DNA of 64,000 bases, taken from contig JASLNT010000010.1 in assembly GCA_030745875.1 (NCBI GenBank), positions 1 to 64,000 on the forward strand, in the 5' to 3' direction. Below are positions 52,641 through 62,855 of the stretch, piece by piece (the first letter of the stretch is position 1; each line of letters begins with the position of its first letter). The stretch is from Phycisphaerae bacterium (GTDB lineage Bacteria; Planctomycetota; Phycisphaerae; SM23-33). The notes under the pieces are model-generated. The model was given only the letters and a program-made list of their open reading frames with translations. It did no database searches and had not been told where the DNA came from. Both the position numbers and the translations under genes were made by a program.

Positions 52641-53744
52641 TCACATTTTCTTGTTCTTCACAGTCTGACGCTTAATGTACGCCACATGGGCTTTGATATT
52701 CTCCACGAGTTCGCTCTTATCGTTGCGCCGTCCCATTGACGGAAGCATGGCCAGAAGTTCGCGGAAAATTCCGTCTGCAGTCTTGTATTTGTGATCTCGC
52801 TCGTAGGCGTAAGCGTTTCGGTATTTGTCCTGCACCTGTATGGTCAACCGCCTCATGGCGTCGACAAAGACCCTTTCCTCTTCGGTATTCAACACCTTCC
52901 CATAAGCTCGAGCAAGTTTGAACCAGTATATGCCTTTATACAGGTGATCGATCTTGTTGGTGCGATCGAGGGCGAGAAACGCATTATCCAGTGCGATGCG
53001 GGCCTCAACGGCGTTCTTGTCTCTGCTGAGTTTGGCGCTGATCAGATCTTCGATCTCATTGCGATCCAGCGGTGCAGGACGTTTCTCCCCTCCGCCGAAA
53101 GTCCTTGGTCCGACCATGCTGGCGAAAATCACAACAAGGGCAGCGAGCACTCCGAGGTACGCGCCAAAAATAGTCGCATATTTCTTGACCTTGGCTTTCT
53201 GGGCCAGGGCGGCCTCTTCGTCCTCGCTCAGTTCAACCTCTTCCTCCTCCTCGGGCGGCTCGGGCGTCTGGGCGTTTTCAATTTGTTCGAGAGCGACGTC
53301 CTGTTGATCTGCGCTCGATTCGACCTGCGGAGTCGCGACCGGGGCGGCGGCTTGCTCTGTTGTTGGAGCGGACCGGGACTTGCCCTTCTTCGCTCCGCCC
53401 TGCCTGTATGCTATCAGCGCCGCCTCCGGATCATCGCCTGTCGCCACGAACAACAGTTCGGTTTCGGAGCCCACAGCGATAACATCACCGGTATCGAGTA
53501 TGATTTTCTTTCCGGTCTTGTATTTCTTACCGTTGACGCGGCTCTTGAGGGGAGAGTGATTCTCGAACACCCAACCGTCCTGAGTGAGCGTCAGTTGGAA
53601 GTGTTTTCTCGACACGTGTTCTTCAGTGAGTTGCACATCGGCCTGCTGCCCCCTACCGACAGTAACAACCGGCAACATCAGCGAGGCCCTTTGTCCGGCC
53701 TGCGGCCCCTTAACATAAACGAGTTCCGCCTGCCCTGCAGCCAT
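52641..53744 (-). CDS. FHA-domain membrane protein of the Tad locus
   Basis: A 367-residue protein. FHA domain at residues 5-100 (VGRGQQADVQL, VSRKHFQL). A long linker rich in Ala, Gln and Glu (acidic run PEEEEEVELSEDEE at 164-177), one transmembrane helix (about 189-212), and a helical C-terminal half with YERDHKYKTADGIFRELLAM (TPR-like). FHA is cytoplasmic by topology. The start overlaps the tadC stop by one base (TGATG) after GGAGG. A phosphothreonine-reading partner of the kinase at 59850 is a sensible inference. Confidence 0.82.
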   Translation of the reverse strand: MAAGQAELVYVKGPQAGQRASLMLPVVTVGRGQQADVQLTEEHVSRKHFQLTLTQDGWVFENHSPLKSRVNGKKYKTGKKIILDTGDVIAVGSETELLFVATGDDPEAALIAYRQGGAKKGKSRSAPTTEQAAAPVATPQVESSADQQDVALEQIENAQTPEPPEEEEEVELSEDEEAALAQKAKVKKYATIFGAYLGVLAALVVIFASMVGPRTFGGGEKRPAPLDRNEIEDLISAKLSRDKNAVEARIALDNAFLALDRTNKIDHLYKGIYWFKLARAYGKVLNTEEERVFVDAMRRLTIQVQDKYRNAYAYERDHKYKTADGIFRELLAMLPSMGRRNDKSELVENIKAHVAYIKRQTVKNKKM

Positions 53745-54706
53745 CAGAAGATACCTCCGTTCTCAATGAATCGAACAACCGCCGGACCGAAGACCGCCAG
53801 GATCACACTTAGCAATATCAGGGCTCCGGGAACCATGATGCGAACCGAAGCCACGGCGGCAAGGTTCTCGGCCCTTACCGATCGCTGCAGGCGAAGCAGC
53901 GAGGCCTGTGAGTGCAATACTTCCGCCAGCGGAGTACCCAGATCTTCGGCCTGGATAACGCTCGCCACAATGCTCCTGAGCATATCAATAGGTATTCGCT
54001 CCGAAAGATTCTGAAGCGCCTGGCGGCGCGTTGTACCGAGTTCAATTTCAGCCAGGACCACCTTGAGTTCCTCATTGAACGGATCTTCGGTTCCCTCGCG
54101 AACAACTGTTCCGATCGCCTCGGTGAACGTGGCGCCGGCGCTCATCGCAAGGGAGATCAGGTCCAGGGCATATGGTACGCGTTTAGATATCAGGCGGAGG
54201 CGCTTACCGGCGGTTTCACGCAACTGATAGATTGTCAGCCCCATGCCCACCATAAAACCCAGCAGCATCGAAATGAGGCTGAAGCTGCTAAGAGCGACAA
54301 TATAGAACAACGTTATCGCTGCAGCTATCATCGTCCCGTAGAACAGCGATACGGCCAGATATTCCTCGGGCGAGTAGTAGTTTGGATTGCCCGCGGCTAC
54401 AAGCGTCTTACGAATCCACTCCTTGAGCCGAGGCAGCGCCATTCTGTGCGCCATAGCCAACATGATCCATACAATCGGACGCAACATCGTATTCTCGAAA
54501 ACAGTTTGCCTGTCGGAATGCCCGGTCTCGATAGCCGACCGCCGCTGATGGGAAACCGTAATCTCATAGGGTTGGCGGAATATCGCCACCACGAACAACG
54601 TCACCATGAGAAACACCCCGACAGACAGACAGATGTCCACTATCCCCTCGTTGGGGTAGTCCGCCGCAGCGCCCAGTATCATCGTTATGTTCGTTAACGC
54701 AGACAT
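53744..54706 (-). CDS. tadC: Tad pilus platform protein TadC (T2SF family)
   Basis: A 320-residue membrane protein with N-terminal spans and a T2SF domain whose typical end is ALDLISLAMSAGATFTEAIGTVVREG, then LQNLSERIPIDMLRSIVASVIQAEDLGTPLAEVL, and a C-terminal span pair. These match TadC of type IVc pilus loci. It works with TadB as the inner-membrane platform over the CpaF ATPase. It sits 20 bases after tadB and ends in the FHA gene start. Confidence 0.9.
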   Translation of the reverse strand: MSALTNITMILGAAADYPNEGIVDICLSVGVFLMVTLFVVAIFRQPYEITVSHQRRSAIETGHSDRQTVFENTMLRPIVWIMLAMAHRMALPRLKEWIRKTLVAAGNPNYYSPEEYLAVSLFYGTMIAAAITLFYIVALSSFSLISMLLGFMVGMGLTIYQLRETAGKRLRLISKRVPYALDLISLAMSAGATFTEAIGTVVREGTEDPFNEELKVVLAEIELGTTRRQALQNLSERIPIDMLRSIVASVIQAEDLGTPLAEVLHSQASLLRLQRSVRAENLAAVASVRIMVPGALILLSVILAVFGPAVVRFIENGGIF

Positions 54707-54726
54707 ATTTCAGTGTGCTCTTGCAG

Positions 54727-55605
54727 TTAGATATCGATGTCCATGATCTTCCTGATCCACAGGAAGCCCAGAATGTTCAGCACCAGGATGGCCGCAAGGA
54801 TGATTTTGCCGGCGGTGCTTGAGAACATCGCCTCGACACCCTTGGGATCCACAATAAAGTAAACAATCGCCAGGACCACTGACGGCATGGCTCCGAGGAA
54901 TCTGGCGGTGGCTCGTCCCTGTGCGGTAAGAGAATCAACTCTGTGTTCCAGCCTTTGTATCTCCCGAATCGCATCGCATATCTTGTCGAGGGTCTCTCCG
55001 AGATTTCCGCCCCGCTCGCGGTGGGTCAACAACGCGGCAAACAGCAGACCGAAATCGCCCGAACCGATTCGCTCGGACGCGTTGGCCATCGCGTCCTCCA
55101 GACCAACGCCAAACTCGTATTCCCGCACCAGGTGTGCAAACTCCTGTCTCAGCGGTGACGGACCATCACGCGCAACGAGTTCGAGGGCCTGGACGAGATT
55201 CAAACCGGCTCGCACACCAGATGAAAGCGTCTGGATTCCACCGACAAGCTGATCGTTGAGCTTCTTGAGCCTCTTCTCCCGGAGGTGTTTTATGAATATG
55301 GTCGGCAACCACAAACCCAAGCCCAAGCCGCAAAAAGCCCCGATAATGCTCCCGGTGACCAAATAGCCGATCATCGCAAGCGCAAACATCAACAGGAACG
55401 ACATGACCGTCACAGAACGCGGTTTGATCGTCATCAGCAAACTGCCGCCAAGGACCTGTACGTAGTGCCTCTCACGGCGTACGATCAACTCGCCAAGCGG
55501 TCTGGCGCCTATTCGAACTGCGACGGTGGTGGCGATCAACATCGCAATGCTGGTGACAACCTGCTGAGGCATATCGAGTGAGACATTTTCGGCACCGAGA
55601 ATCAT
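54727..55605 (-). CDS. tadB: Tad pilus platform protein TadB (T2SF family)
   Basis: A 292-residue membrane protein: hydrophobic segments near residues 14-32 and 65-100, the T2SF domain (SGVRAGLNLVQALELVARDG, GDFGLLFAALLTHRERGGNLGETLDKI) and C-terminal spans. Start codon overlaps the cpaF stop by ATGA. The GNLGETLD pattern is characteristic of TadB. Confidence 0.92.
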   Translation of the reverse strand: MILGAENVSLDMPQQVVTSIAMLIATTVAVRIGARPLGELIVRRERHYVQVLGGSLLMTIKPRSVTVMSFLLMFALAMIGYLVTGSIIGAFCGLGLGLWLPTIFIKHLREKRLKKLNDQLVGGIQTLSSGVRAGLNLVQALELVARDGPSPLRQEFAHLVREYEFGVGLEDAMANASERIGSGDFGLLFAALLTHRERGGNLGETLDKICDAIREIQRLEHRVDSLTAQGRATARFLGAMPSVVLAIVYFIVDPKGVEAMFSSTAGKIILAAILVLNILGFLWIRKIMDIDI

Positions 55606-57479
55606 GTGAACACCCCCACGTCAAGGAACTTGTTCTTGATGAGTTGTTCGGAGAACCTGGGTATGTATCCGGTGTGCATTAGAGCATCCTCGCCCCCGGA
55701 CTTACCCACCAGCGAAGGCAGGATGAATATATCCTCGGTGACAACCTGGTCGGTATCCGGATCGATACCGCATATTTCAGAGATGTGCGTCACCCGGCGG
55801 GTCCCGTCTACGAGTCTGGCTATCTGAACTATCACGTCCAGCGCAGCCACTATCTGCTCTCGGATCGCCCGCACGGGCATCTCTACGGCCATCAACACCA
55901 TAGTCTCGAGTCGCTTTATCGTGTCGTCGGGAGTATTGGCGTGAACAGTGCTCAGCGAGCCGTCGTGGCCGGTGTTCATCGCCTGGAGCATATCGAGCGC
56001 TTCGGGCCCTCGACACTCACCGACAATCACGCGGTCGGGGCGCATTCTCAGGGCGTTCTTGACCAGATCGCGTATGGTGTATGCGCCCTTGCCTTCAATA
56101 TTCGGAGGCCTGGTCTCAAGGCGAACGAGGTGATCCTGGGGTAATTGCAGTTCCGCCGAGTCCTCGATCGTCACGATCCGCTCGGCGGCTGAGATAAAGT
56201 TGCCCAGCACGTTCAGCGTAGTTGTTTTGCCCGAACCCGTGCCGCCGGAAATCATCATGTTCTTCCGCCCCAGCACACAGGCGCGAAGGAAACTGGCCGC
56301 CGCTTCGGTGATCGTACGCCTCTCGACCAGATCATCGACTGTGAAGGGAATTCTGGCGAACTTTCGGATGGTAAGCGCCGGGCCCGAGAGACTCAGCGGA
56401 TTGATGATCGCATTGACTCGCGAACCATCGGGAAGGCGAGCGTCCACCAGGGGGCTGGATCGGTCGATTCTACGCCCGACGGGAGTGATTATTCGCTCGA
56501 TAACGCTCAGGACGATCTCGTCGGAGAAGAAACTCCGCCCTGTGTTCTGCAGCGCCCCGTCCTTCTCTATATAGATATGGTCCTTTCCTACAACCATGAT
56601 CTCGTTGATATTGGGCATTTCCAGCAGATCCTGGAGAGGCCCGTATCCAAGCACGACGTCTTCGATCTCTTTGGACAACATCCGTCTGACAATGTAGCTC
56701 CGCAATTCGGGCGATATCTGCGGAGATATGCGTTTGAACTGGTTGTCCCAATCGGCCTCGACTGTCGCGACGTCTTCCTTGGCGGTTTGAGCACGCAGGC
56801 GAAGCGGAAAATCGCTGATAACGTCGCTGGTGATGCGGGTAATAACTTCTTCGAATTTCGCGACCAGTACGTCGGAATCCTCAAACCCGTAGCTGTACAT
56901 CATCTTACCGGTGCTTCTGCGGGCCAGTTCGGTGACAATCAGACGCCAGAGGAATTCGCGAACGAGATAGTCGCTCATAGCCTCGTTCACTTCATCGCGA
57001 ACATCTTCGATGATTTCAGCAAGTTGTTGCTTGATCATCGCGACCTGCTGGCTATCGGCCGATCCGTCCTGCGAAGTTACGCGCAAATTCATCCGGTCCA
57101 GAAGTTCGGCGTGGAGTGTCTGCTCCAGTTCTATGACCTGGCGCCGCGGCGACATTGTGGCCCGCTTTCCCCCGACCCTCCGGACGGACGGTTCCATCAT
57201 GTAAAGCGAAAACTCACCGATGCGGACCTCGTCACCGTATTCGATCTTGCGCCTCTGGCCTTTGGCAAGGTCGTTGTTGGCGACCACGGCGCCGTTCAGC
57301 CCAATGGCCTCAATGAAGAAACTTCCTTCATCAAAAACTATTTTCGCATGCAGTCTGGAGACGAACGGACTTCGAAGGCAAACGTCATTGGTCTCGTCGC
57401 GCCCTATCTCGATATTGTCGTCGCCGACCTTAAGAACATCGCGTTGGTCAGCAAGTTGGTTGTAGACCCAAATCTCCAC
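55602..57479 (-). CDS. cpaF: FHA-domain-fused CpaF/TadA secretion ATPase
   Basis: A 625-residue ATPase. Residues 1-95 form an FHA domain ([29 protein letters not shown]). Residues about 120-625 are the CpaF ATPase: Walker [14 protein letters not shown] (residues 411-423), Walker B region [31 protein letters not shown] (Asp/His boxes included), and [17 protein letters not shown]. It powers Tad pilus assembly or secretion. Fusion of FHA to CpaF occurs in several phyla; here the FHA may read the kinase at 59850. GTG start at 57479 with GAGG upstream. Confidence 0.93.
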   Translation of the reverse strand: MEIWVYNQLADQRDVLKVGDDNIEIGRDETNDVCLRSPFVSRLHAKIVFDEGSFFIEAIGLNGAVVANNDLAKGQRRKIEYGDEVRIGEFSLYMMEPSVRRVGGKRATMSPRRQVIELEQTLHAELLDRMNLRVTSQDGSADSQQVAMIKQQLAEIIEDVRDEVNEAMSDYLVREFLWRLIVTELARRSTGKMMYSYGFEDSDVLVAKFEEVITRITSDVISDFPLRLRAQTAKEDVATVEADWDNQFKRISPQISPELRSYIVRRMLSKEIEDVVLGYGPLQDLLEMPNINEIMVVGKDHIYIEKDGALQNTGRSFFSDEIVLSVIERIITPVGRRIDRSSPLVDARLPDGSRVNAIINPLSLSGPALTIRKFARIPFTVDDLVERRTITEAAASFLRACVLGRKNMMISGGTGSGKTTTLNVLGNFISAAERIVTIEDSAELQLPQDHLVRLETRPPNIEGKGAYTIRDLVKNALRMRPDRVIVGECRGPEALDMLQAMNTGHDGSLSTVHANTPDDTIKRLETMVLMAVEMPVRAIREQIVAALDVIVQIARLVDGTRRVTHISEICGIDPDTDQVVTEDIFILPSLVGKSGGEDALMHTGYIPRFSEQLIKNKFLDVGVFT

Positions 57480-57548
57480 GCATTAACCTCAGATTCACTG
57501 AAAACTAAGCATTCGACAGATGGAATCAGTCTGAACCACCGCGCCGGT

Positions 57549-58355
57549 CTAGTATTCGCCTTCGTCATAACCACCGGCGGAGGTTACGGCGGCCTTGGTT
57601 GTAAAGGGTATCAAATCGATCGCAATCGTCCCAGCCACGCCCTTTTTCGGAGGGTGCATGCTGGGGCATATTTCTATGATGGCCGGTCCCCTCAGGTACG
57701 TCTCAAGATTGCTCCATTGCAGTGACACGTCAGGTTCCTTCCGTTGCATCTCGACGGTAATAGTGCTGTAAGAACGCATACCGCGTTCGGCCGACGCGGT
57801 CCCGCCGCGATCAGTCTGTCCGCCGATAGCCACAACCTTAAGCCACTCGATGATTCGATAGGTCTTGAACGATCCCTGCTTAGTGGGAAGCATACCCAGG
57901 ATATTAACGTGGTTTCCAATCCGCAGCACTCTTCCGGGCGCCTTCTTGGAGTCCACGGGAATCGTTATCTGAACCATGTCTTTAGATAATGATGACGCTG
58001 GTCCGTGAGAATCAACGGTTGTAAAGTGCCCCCACATCACAAAGTCGCCCTTACTGACATCTCGAGTGATCTTCTCATCAACCGCCATCGAGTCCTTGTC
58101 GTTTTCGTGAAGCAGACGACCGATGCTGTCGGCGGTCTTCTTGGCGATTTCGACTCTATCGAGATCCTCGTCGGCTACTTTGTCGCCTATTTCGAGATTC
58201 CTGTTGTATCGATACGCCGTAACCATCGCTACGTCGAGTCCCCTCCTGACTTTACCGATGTGTATGTTGTACACGACCATAACCACCAGGCCGAGTACGC
58301 AGGCAACAATCAGCAATCGCCAGTTCTGTACGGCAGGAGCTTCTTCCGGCATCAT
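57549..58355 (-). CDS. cpaB: Flp pilus assembly protein CpaB-like (SAF domain)
   Basis: A 268-residue protein with one N-terminal membrane span (LLIVACVLGLVVMVVYNI) and a periplasmic SAF-type domain (DKVADEDLDRVEIAK; TRDVSKGDFVMWGHF) followed by an RcpC/CpaB-like C-terminal half (VQITIPVDSKKAPGRVLRIGNHVNILG). CpaB is part of the outer-membrane/periplasm section of Tad systems. It lies 69 bases before cpaF. A GGAGATAT site precedes the first of two adjacent ATGs. Confidence 0.82.
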   Translation of the reverse strand: MMPEEAPAVQNWRLLIVACVLGLVVMVVYNIHIGKVRRGLDVAMVTAYRYNRNLEIGDKVADEDLDRVEIAKKTADSIGRLLHENDKDSMAVDEKITRDVSKGDFVMWGHFTTVDSHGPASSLSKDMVQITIPVDSKKAPGRVLRIGNHVNILGMLPTKQGSFKTYRIIEWLKVVAIGGQTDRGGTASAERGMRSYSTITVEMQRKEPDVSLQWSNLETYLRGPAIIEICPSMHPPKKGVAGTIAIDLIPFTTKAAVTSAGGYDEGEY

Positions 58356-58469
58356 ATATCTCCTCAGTTTTGGTCCGACCGATCATCTGTCCTGATCAGC
58401 CAAAAGCCCAATCAATATCCCTATTCTGCGCTGTTTGAACTCGTTTGGCAAGAGAATGAATCAGTATCG

Positions 58470-59129
58470 TTACGAGTCCGGATACGACAGGTCCAACGTA
58501 ATCGACAACATCCCGTCGGCGCCGCGCCCCGGGCGAAGCGTAATAGTCACCGTCCGCTTGAGTCCCTGAAACACGAGCACCCGGCGCGGGCGAGTAACTC
58601 TCGACGGTCTCGGGCGTGTGGAAGCAGAACTCGCCTTGCGATTATGTTCGCCAAGGAACTTCATACCCTTACCGCCCAGATACTCCTTGTAGTAGTCCAC
58701 CGCCTGGTCTTCCGAACCCCGCCATGCGTACGAAGCCATCATCTCGACCTCGTCGCCCGTGCGTCGCTCAAAAGCCCACCGCCTAACGGCTCCGTTGGGA
58801 GGAAGTAATCCTTCCGGATCCTTCTTAACGGGCGTCATGCTCACGCCTGCGAGCGGGTTGCCGGTCATCTCCGAAGGCCCCGTTGTCGGAGGCTGCTCCG
58901 GAGGACCTATCCTTGAACTTCGGCGCACGGAAGTGAATCTCGTAGGTTCTTCGGTCCCCTCATCGCCCCGGAAAAACCGCACGCCCTGATAAATTGCAAA
59001 GCCAACCGATGCGATAAGCAGCACCGCATAGAACACCCAGAACCATTTCCGCTTTCCAGCGCCGCGGCGCACTTGCGGCGCGCTGTCGGAAGCGTCGGTG
59101 GAACTCTGTGATGAATTTGGACCCGTCAT
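58470..59129 (-). CDS. Hypothetical single-span membrane protein of the Tad locus
   Basis: A 219-residue protein with a Ser/Thr-rich basic N-terminus, one transmembrane helix (WFWVFYAVLLIASVGFAIYQ, about residues 29-48), a Pro/Thr-rich linker, and a C-terminal domain of about 100 residues (MMASYAWRGSEDQAVDYYKEYLG; KRTVTITLRPG). The Thr-rich linker offers possible phosphothreonine sites. No named family. It lies 18 bases after the tadE-like gene and 114 bases before cpaB. Confidence 0.72.
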   Translation of the reverse strand: MTGPNSSQSSTDASDSAPQVRRGAGKRKWFWVFYAVLLIASVGFAIYQGVRFFRGDEGTEEPTRFTSVRRSSRIGPPEQPPTTGPSEMTGNPLAGVSMTPVKKDPEGLLPPNGAVRRWAFERRTGDEVEMMASYAWRGSEDQAVDYYKEYLGGKGMKFLGEHNRKASSASTRPRPSRVTRPRRVLVFQGLKRTVTITLRPGRGADGMLSITLDLSYPDS

Positions 59130-59147
59130 ACGCGAAGGTCGCTGCTC

Positions 59148-59792
59148 CTACCATCTGGAGAGATAAAGCATGCGGGCCATGGATGCGAGACCATCGCCCG
59201 GTGAGGGAACGCCTTTGAGTGTGGAGTCCAGTTCGGAAAGGAACTCGTCTCTTAGCACCGGTTCGCACCATATCTGGCGCCATCGCCACTCCTTACCGTC
59301 ACGCATATGAGTGTGTTTAATGGTCTTCTGAGATCTCTGCACAGTCTGGAAGATGCCTATGTCGGTGGGAAAACGCCCATGGACCGTCGTCCACCTGCCG
59401 CGAGGAGACCTATCCATGACCATCGGGTAAGCCACCGCGGCGGCCTGGGGGGATTGGGCGTCAGCGGCTTCGACCAGACCCTGGAGAGTCTTGATCGTCT
59501 CGCTGCTGTACGTCCCGGTGTTCTGGTGGTAGTTGTCCTCATCCAGGAGGCCCTGGAAGATTCGGTCGTTCAGCGTGGGCGCACCGACGCGGGACCCCAC
59601 ACGTACTTTGCGCCAAGTCTGGAATCGATCGGCGATTTTGACGTGCTGCTGATTAACCATCGCCCAGCCGAAGAAGAATGTGAAACCAAGTATCGTCGCC
59701 AGCAACGGGATAACCAGCACAAACTCGATCAGCACATTACCGCGTCGTCGGACAGAGCGAAAACCGCGTGATCCTGCTGTTATTCTTCTCAT
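59148..59792 (-). CDS. TadE-like minor pilin protein
   Basis: A 214-residue protein with the TadE hallmark GNVLIEFVLVIPLLATILGFTFFFGW (basic residues, then a Glu five residues into the hydrophobic helix), followed by WAMVNQQHVKIADRFQTWR. It lacks a second span; the rest is periplasmic. GGAGGTG precedes the ATG at 59792. TadE and TadF/G proteins are pseudopilins processed by TadV. Located between a kinase gene and the hypothetical membrane protein. Confidence 0.85.
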   Translation of the reverse strand: MRRITAGSRGFRSVRRRGNVLIEFVLVIPLLATILGFTFFFGWAMVNQQHVKIADRFQTWRKVRVGSRVGAPTLNDRIFQGLLDEDNYHQNTGTYSSETIKTLQGLVEAADAQSPQAAAVAYPMVMDRSPRGRWTTVHGRFPTDIGIFQTVQRSQKTIKHTHMRDGKEWRWRQIWCEPVLRDEFLSELDSTLKGVPSPGDGLASMARMLYLSRW

Positions 59793-59849
59793 TGTATCAG
59801 CACCTCCGGACCGCACTGACGCAACGGTCCGAGCGTTATGCCCGGCGTC

Positions 59850-62543
59850 CTACGAACCGCCGGCGGCTGTAGCGGAAATCAGAGCGTCGATTTCTTTGTG
59901 TTCCTGGGGAGTCTTGGCGTAGCTCTTGGCGGTCTTGTACGTCGCCCAGGCCGTCTTGATATTGCCGTCGGCCCTGTACGTGTTGCCTCTGTCCAGATTC
60001 TCCAGATACTTGCTCTTGCGAATCATCTCAGCAGCTTCCGGATAGCTGTCCTTCAGGTGGGCCAGAGTCTTCCGCACCTCGGAATACTGACCGCCCTTGA
60101 GCGCCGCGGCGCCCTTGGCAAGGGTGTCGATAACTTTCTGCTTGGCCTGCATCGCCACCAACTTGGGTTCGATATCTCTGTCATACCCGTCGGGCCAGAT
60201 GTCCCCGGCGCGTCTTCCGGAAGCGACGGCCTTTGGATAATCGCCAGCCGCCACCGCCGCATTGAACACTTCCAACTCAAGCTGATACCCGCAGTCGCGT
60301 ATCATCTCCTTGATCTTTCGGTCACCGCGATCTATCGCTCTGAGTTTCTTGAGCAGAGGCAGGGCTTCGGCCCATCGCCCCCGATCGAACATGTCCGCAG
60401 CGTTCTTCTTGAGGGCGGCGAGGGCTCGTTTCTTTTCGAGGCCTTCCTTGATGAGCGGAGCCCTCTTGTTGCTCGGATACTTCTTGATGAAGATATCCAG
60501 AGCGTCGAGGGCCTCGACAATCTGGTCATTGACCACAAGCTTGGTAATCGCCGCCAAATCCGCGTCTTCCTGGATCTTCTTGATCTCCGCGACCCAACCC
60601 TTGATGAGTTGGGGTGGGACCCCGGGCTTGGTCATAGCAGTTTCCAGGGCTCTCCGCAGGCGATCGGTGTCGCCGCTCTGCCTGGCGTTGTCGACGGCGG
60701 CCATTATGTCATTAAGGCCCTGGGCCTTCATGAGCTTCTCTCGTGCCCCTTTGACCTCGGAGTTCATCGTATTCCACTTGATCGGGTCCACGTATTGTTT
60801 GAGTCTCTGCAGACCGGACGACGCCTTATCATAAGCCGCCAACGCCGCCCCGGGATCGTTGGTGTCCGCTTTCCTGGCGGCAGCCAACAACGTCTCGCAT
60901 TCGCCGAGGCTTTCGGTCCTGACCACCTTCTCCTTGAAGGCGAGCAGTATTTGTTGCTGATCGTTCTCAAGCCTCCCCGGATCCTCGTACTTGTCGTCCA
61001 GCGCTGCGACTGCTTCGTCATATTTTCCGGCGTCAAACAGTTGCTGGGCGACACTCATTGTTTCAGCAAAGGCTTTCTTGTCCATTCTGAGCGTTTCGAA
61101 CGCCTTGATGGAATCCTTCATCTTCACCGACCATTTGAAGGGTTTTGAGTCCGCCGCGCTCTTCTTTTGGATCTTTCTTGTCAGATCGTCGGCGGTGTCC
61201 TGTTCGGTCTGGGCGCGAGACCAGTCGCCGGTCTGAACCGCCAGGTGAGCCCTGCTCATGTGAATATAGACCTCGGAAGGCTCCGCGAATCGGGTCTGAC
61301 CGTACTTCTGGCGTAAGGCGAGGAACTGCTTTTCGGCTTCTGCGTAATCCTCGGCGCTCTCGTAGACCTTGCATGCGGTTGCATAGGCCTTACTGGCGGA
61401 CTTTTCTATCAGATTGGTGTCCTGGCCCCTCATGCGAGCCTGGATGACAAGACCGCCCACAATCAGCAGCAAAGCCGCAACCGCCATAGACACCTTCACC
61501 CGCAGGCTCAGTTTGCGCTTGGGGATCGGGGCGGTGACAGCGTCTTCGGTGTCGAAAGGCGTCCCGTCGGCGGTTCGCTCGGAAGCCAACGGCAAGGCGT
61601 CGTCGCCCACCGGGGGCGCTACCGGAACCGGAGCCCCCGCAACCTTTGCGCCGGGCCTGAATGTAAGTTTGATGGCGCGTCCCAAATCCTCCATGCCTTC
61701 GAATCGTTGCTCGGAGTCTTTGGCGATCATTCGAAGAACGATATTCGACAGCGTAACCGGAACAGCCGGATTCACCTCGTGCGGAGGCGGGGCGCTTACC
61801 TTGGGATTGCTATGCCACTTCATCCAACGCACTTTCTCAGCCGTGCGGTCGCGAACGATGTCGGCGAATATCTCGTTGAACTTCTCACGCCCCACCAGCA
61901 TTTCATATGCGATGAAACCAAGCGAATACATATCCGCTCTACCGTCAACATATCCGCCGGTAAACAGCTCCGGAGCCATGTACTTCGTGGTCCCCATCAC
62001 CATCGACGCCTCACCCGAAGAGGTCGCGGCAACGCCGAAATCGGTGATCATCGGCCTCAAACCGTCGGCAATGATGATATTGCTCGGTTTGATGTCGCGA
62101 TGGATCACGCCGGCGACATGCACCGTATGCAGCGCCGAGCACAACCGCCAGAGTATCTGCAACGTCGCCTTGAGCTCAACCGGATCGGGATTGCCCGACA
62201 ATGTCTTCTCGAGGCTAATGCCTTCGATAAACTCCATCACGATGAACAGGCCCTGCCTGTTCTCCAGCAAGTCGTGAATGGTGACAACTTCCGGCTGCTC
62301 AGCCCCGAGGCGCGCGAGGATCTGCGCTTCGCTGCGGAACCTGTCGAGGAACATCTTGTCTTCGGCCAGATGGCTGGAGATCTGCTTGATCGCCACAAGA
62401 CGGTCAAGGGCCGGATCATGGCATTTGTAGATAATCGACTGACCGCCAATGGCGATCCGGGAGATTACTTCGTACCTGCCGATCTCTTCTCCCGGTTTAA
62501 ACCCGATTCCTTCAGCCACGTTGGATTCATTGCTATTAATCAT
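59850..62543 (-). CDS. Hanks-type Ser/Thr protein kinase with TPR-like periplasmic region
   Basis: An 897-residue kinase. Cytoplasmic domain residues about 22-300: VAIKQI (K53), HRDIKPSN (H148-N155), ITDFGV (D168), and YMAPEL (APE 190-192); all main catalytic residues present, with a modified Gly-loop (IAIGGQS). One transmembrane helix at about 349-367. The C-terminal 500 residues are helical, TPR-like repeats outside the membrane. Located inside the Tad operon with two FHA proteins, suggesting it phosphorylates Tad components. ATG at 62543; a GTG at 62555 is possible. Confidence 0.9.
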   Translation of the reverse strand: MINSNESNVAEGIGFKPGEEIGRYEVISRIAIGGQSIIYKCHDPALDRLVAIKQISSHLAEDKMFLDRFRSEAQILARLGAEQPEVVTIHDLLENRQGLFIVMEFIEGISLEKTLSGNPDPVELKATLQILWRLCSALHTVHVAGVIHRDIKPSNIIIADGLRPMITDFGVAATSSGEASMVMGTTKYMAPELFTGGYVDGRADMYSLGFIAYEMLVGREKFNEIFADIVRDRTAEKVRWMKWHSNPKVSAPPPHEVNPAVPVTLSNIVLRMIAKDSEQRFEGMEDLGRAIKLTFRPGAKVAGAPVPVAPPVGDDALPLASERTADGTPFDTEDAVTAPIPKRKLSLRVKVSMAVAALLLIVGGLVIQARMRGQDTNLIEKSASKAYATACKVYESAEDYAEAEKQFLALRQKYGQTRFAEPSEVYIHMSRAHLAVQTGDWSRAQTEQDTADDLTRKIQKKSAADSKPFKWSVKMKDSIKAFETLRMDKKAFAETMSVAQQLFDAGKYDEAVAALDDKYEDPGRLENDQQQILLAFKEKVVRTESLGECETLLAAARKADTNDPGAALAAYDKASSGLQRLKQYVDPIKWNTMNSEVKGAREKLMKAQGLNDIMAAVDNARQSGDTDRLRRALETAMTKPGVPPQLIKGWVAEIKKIQEDADLAAITKLVVNDQIVEALDALDIFIKKYPSNKRAPLIKEGLEKKRALAALKKNAADMFDRGRWAEALPLLKKLRAIDRGDRKIKEMIRDCGYQLELEVFNAAVAAGDYPKAVASGRRAGDIWPDGYDRDIEPKLVAMQAKQKVIDTLAKGAAALKGGQYSEVRKTLAHLKDSYPEAAEMIRKSKYLENLDRGNTYRADGNIKTAWATYKTAKSYAKTPQEHKEIDALISATAAGGS

Positions 62544-62720
62544 CAGGCGACACACCGTAGAACTATAGGTTTATCGGCAGCAGCCGGTCTACCGATCGGA
62601 AGGTCGTCATTTCGCCGCTACCCAAAGCGGCTGGCCCGGCTGGGGCCTACAAACATAATCGGCAATAAACGATCGCAATCTAAGGGCAATAATCCGTCAA
62701 AACCCGCAAACCGCCATCTC

Positions 62721-62748
62721 CATATATGGTACCTAAAAGCTACGACAA
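62721..62748 (-). promoter_or_regulatory. Candidate promoter of the kinase-tad segment
   Basis: On the minus strand TTGTCG (62748-62743), a 16-base spacer and TATATG (62726-62721), a moderate sigma-70 match; the leader before the kinase ATG would be about 170 bases. Confidence 0.3.
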
Positions 62749-62834
62749 TGGAAACAGCAAATATCCGCTCCGCTCCACATCACAGCGCCGAGGGTGTCGC
62801 AGGCAAGTTCTTACTCTGGAAACCGTAACGCATT

Positions 62835-62855
62835 TCAGACAACACCGATGTCTGA
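62835..62855. repeat. Short inverted repeat flanked by direct repeats
   Basis: TCAGACA-ACACCGA-TGTCTGA (seven pairs, seven-base loop) with CTCTGGAAA immediately beyond it at 62858-62866 and again at 62814-62822. It may be an operator or an RNA hairpin; no function can be shown. Confidence 0.5.
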
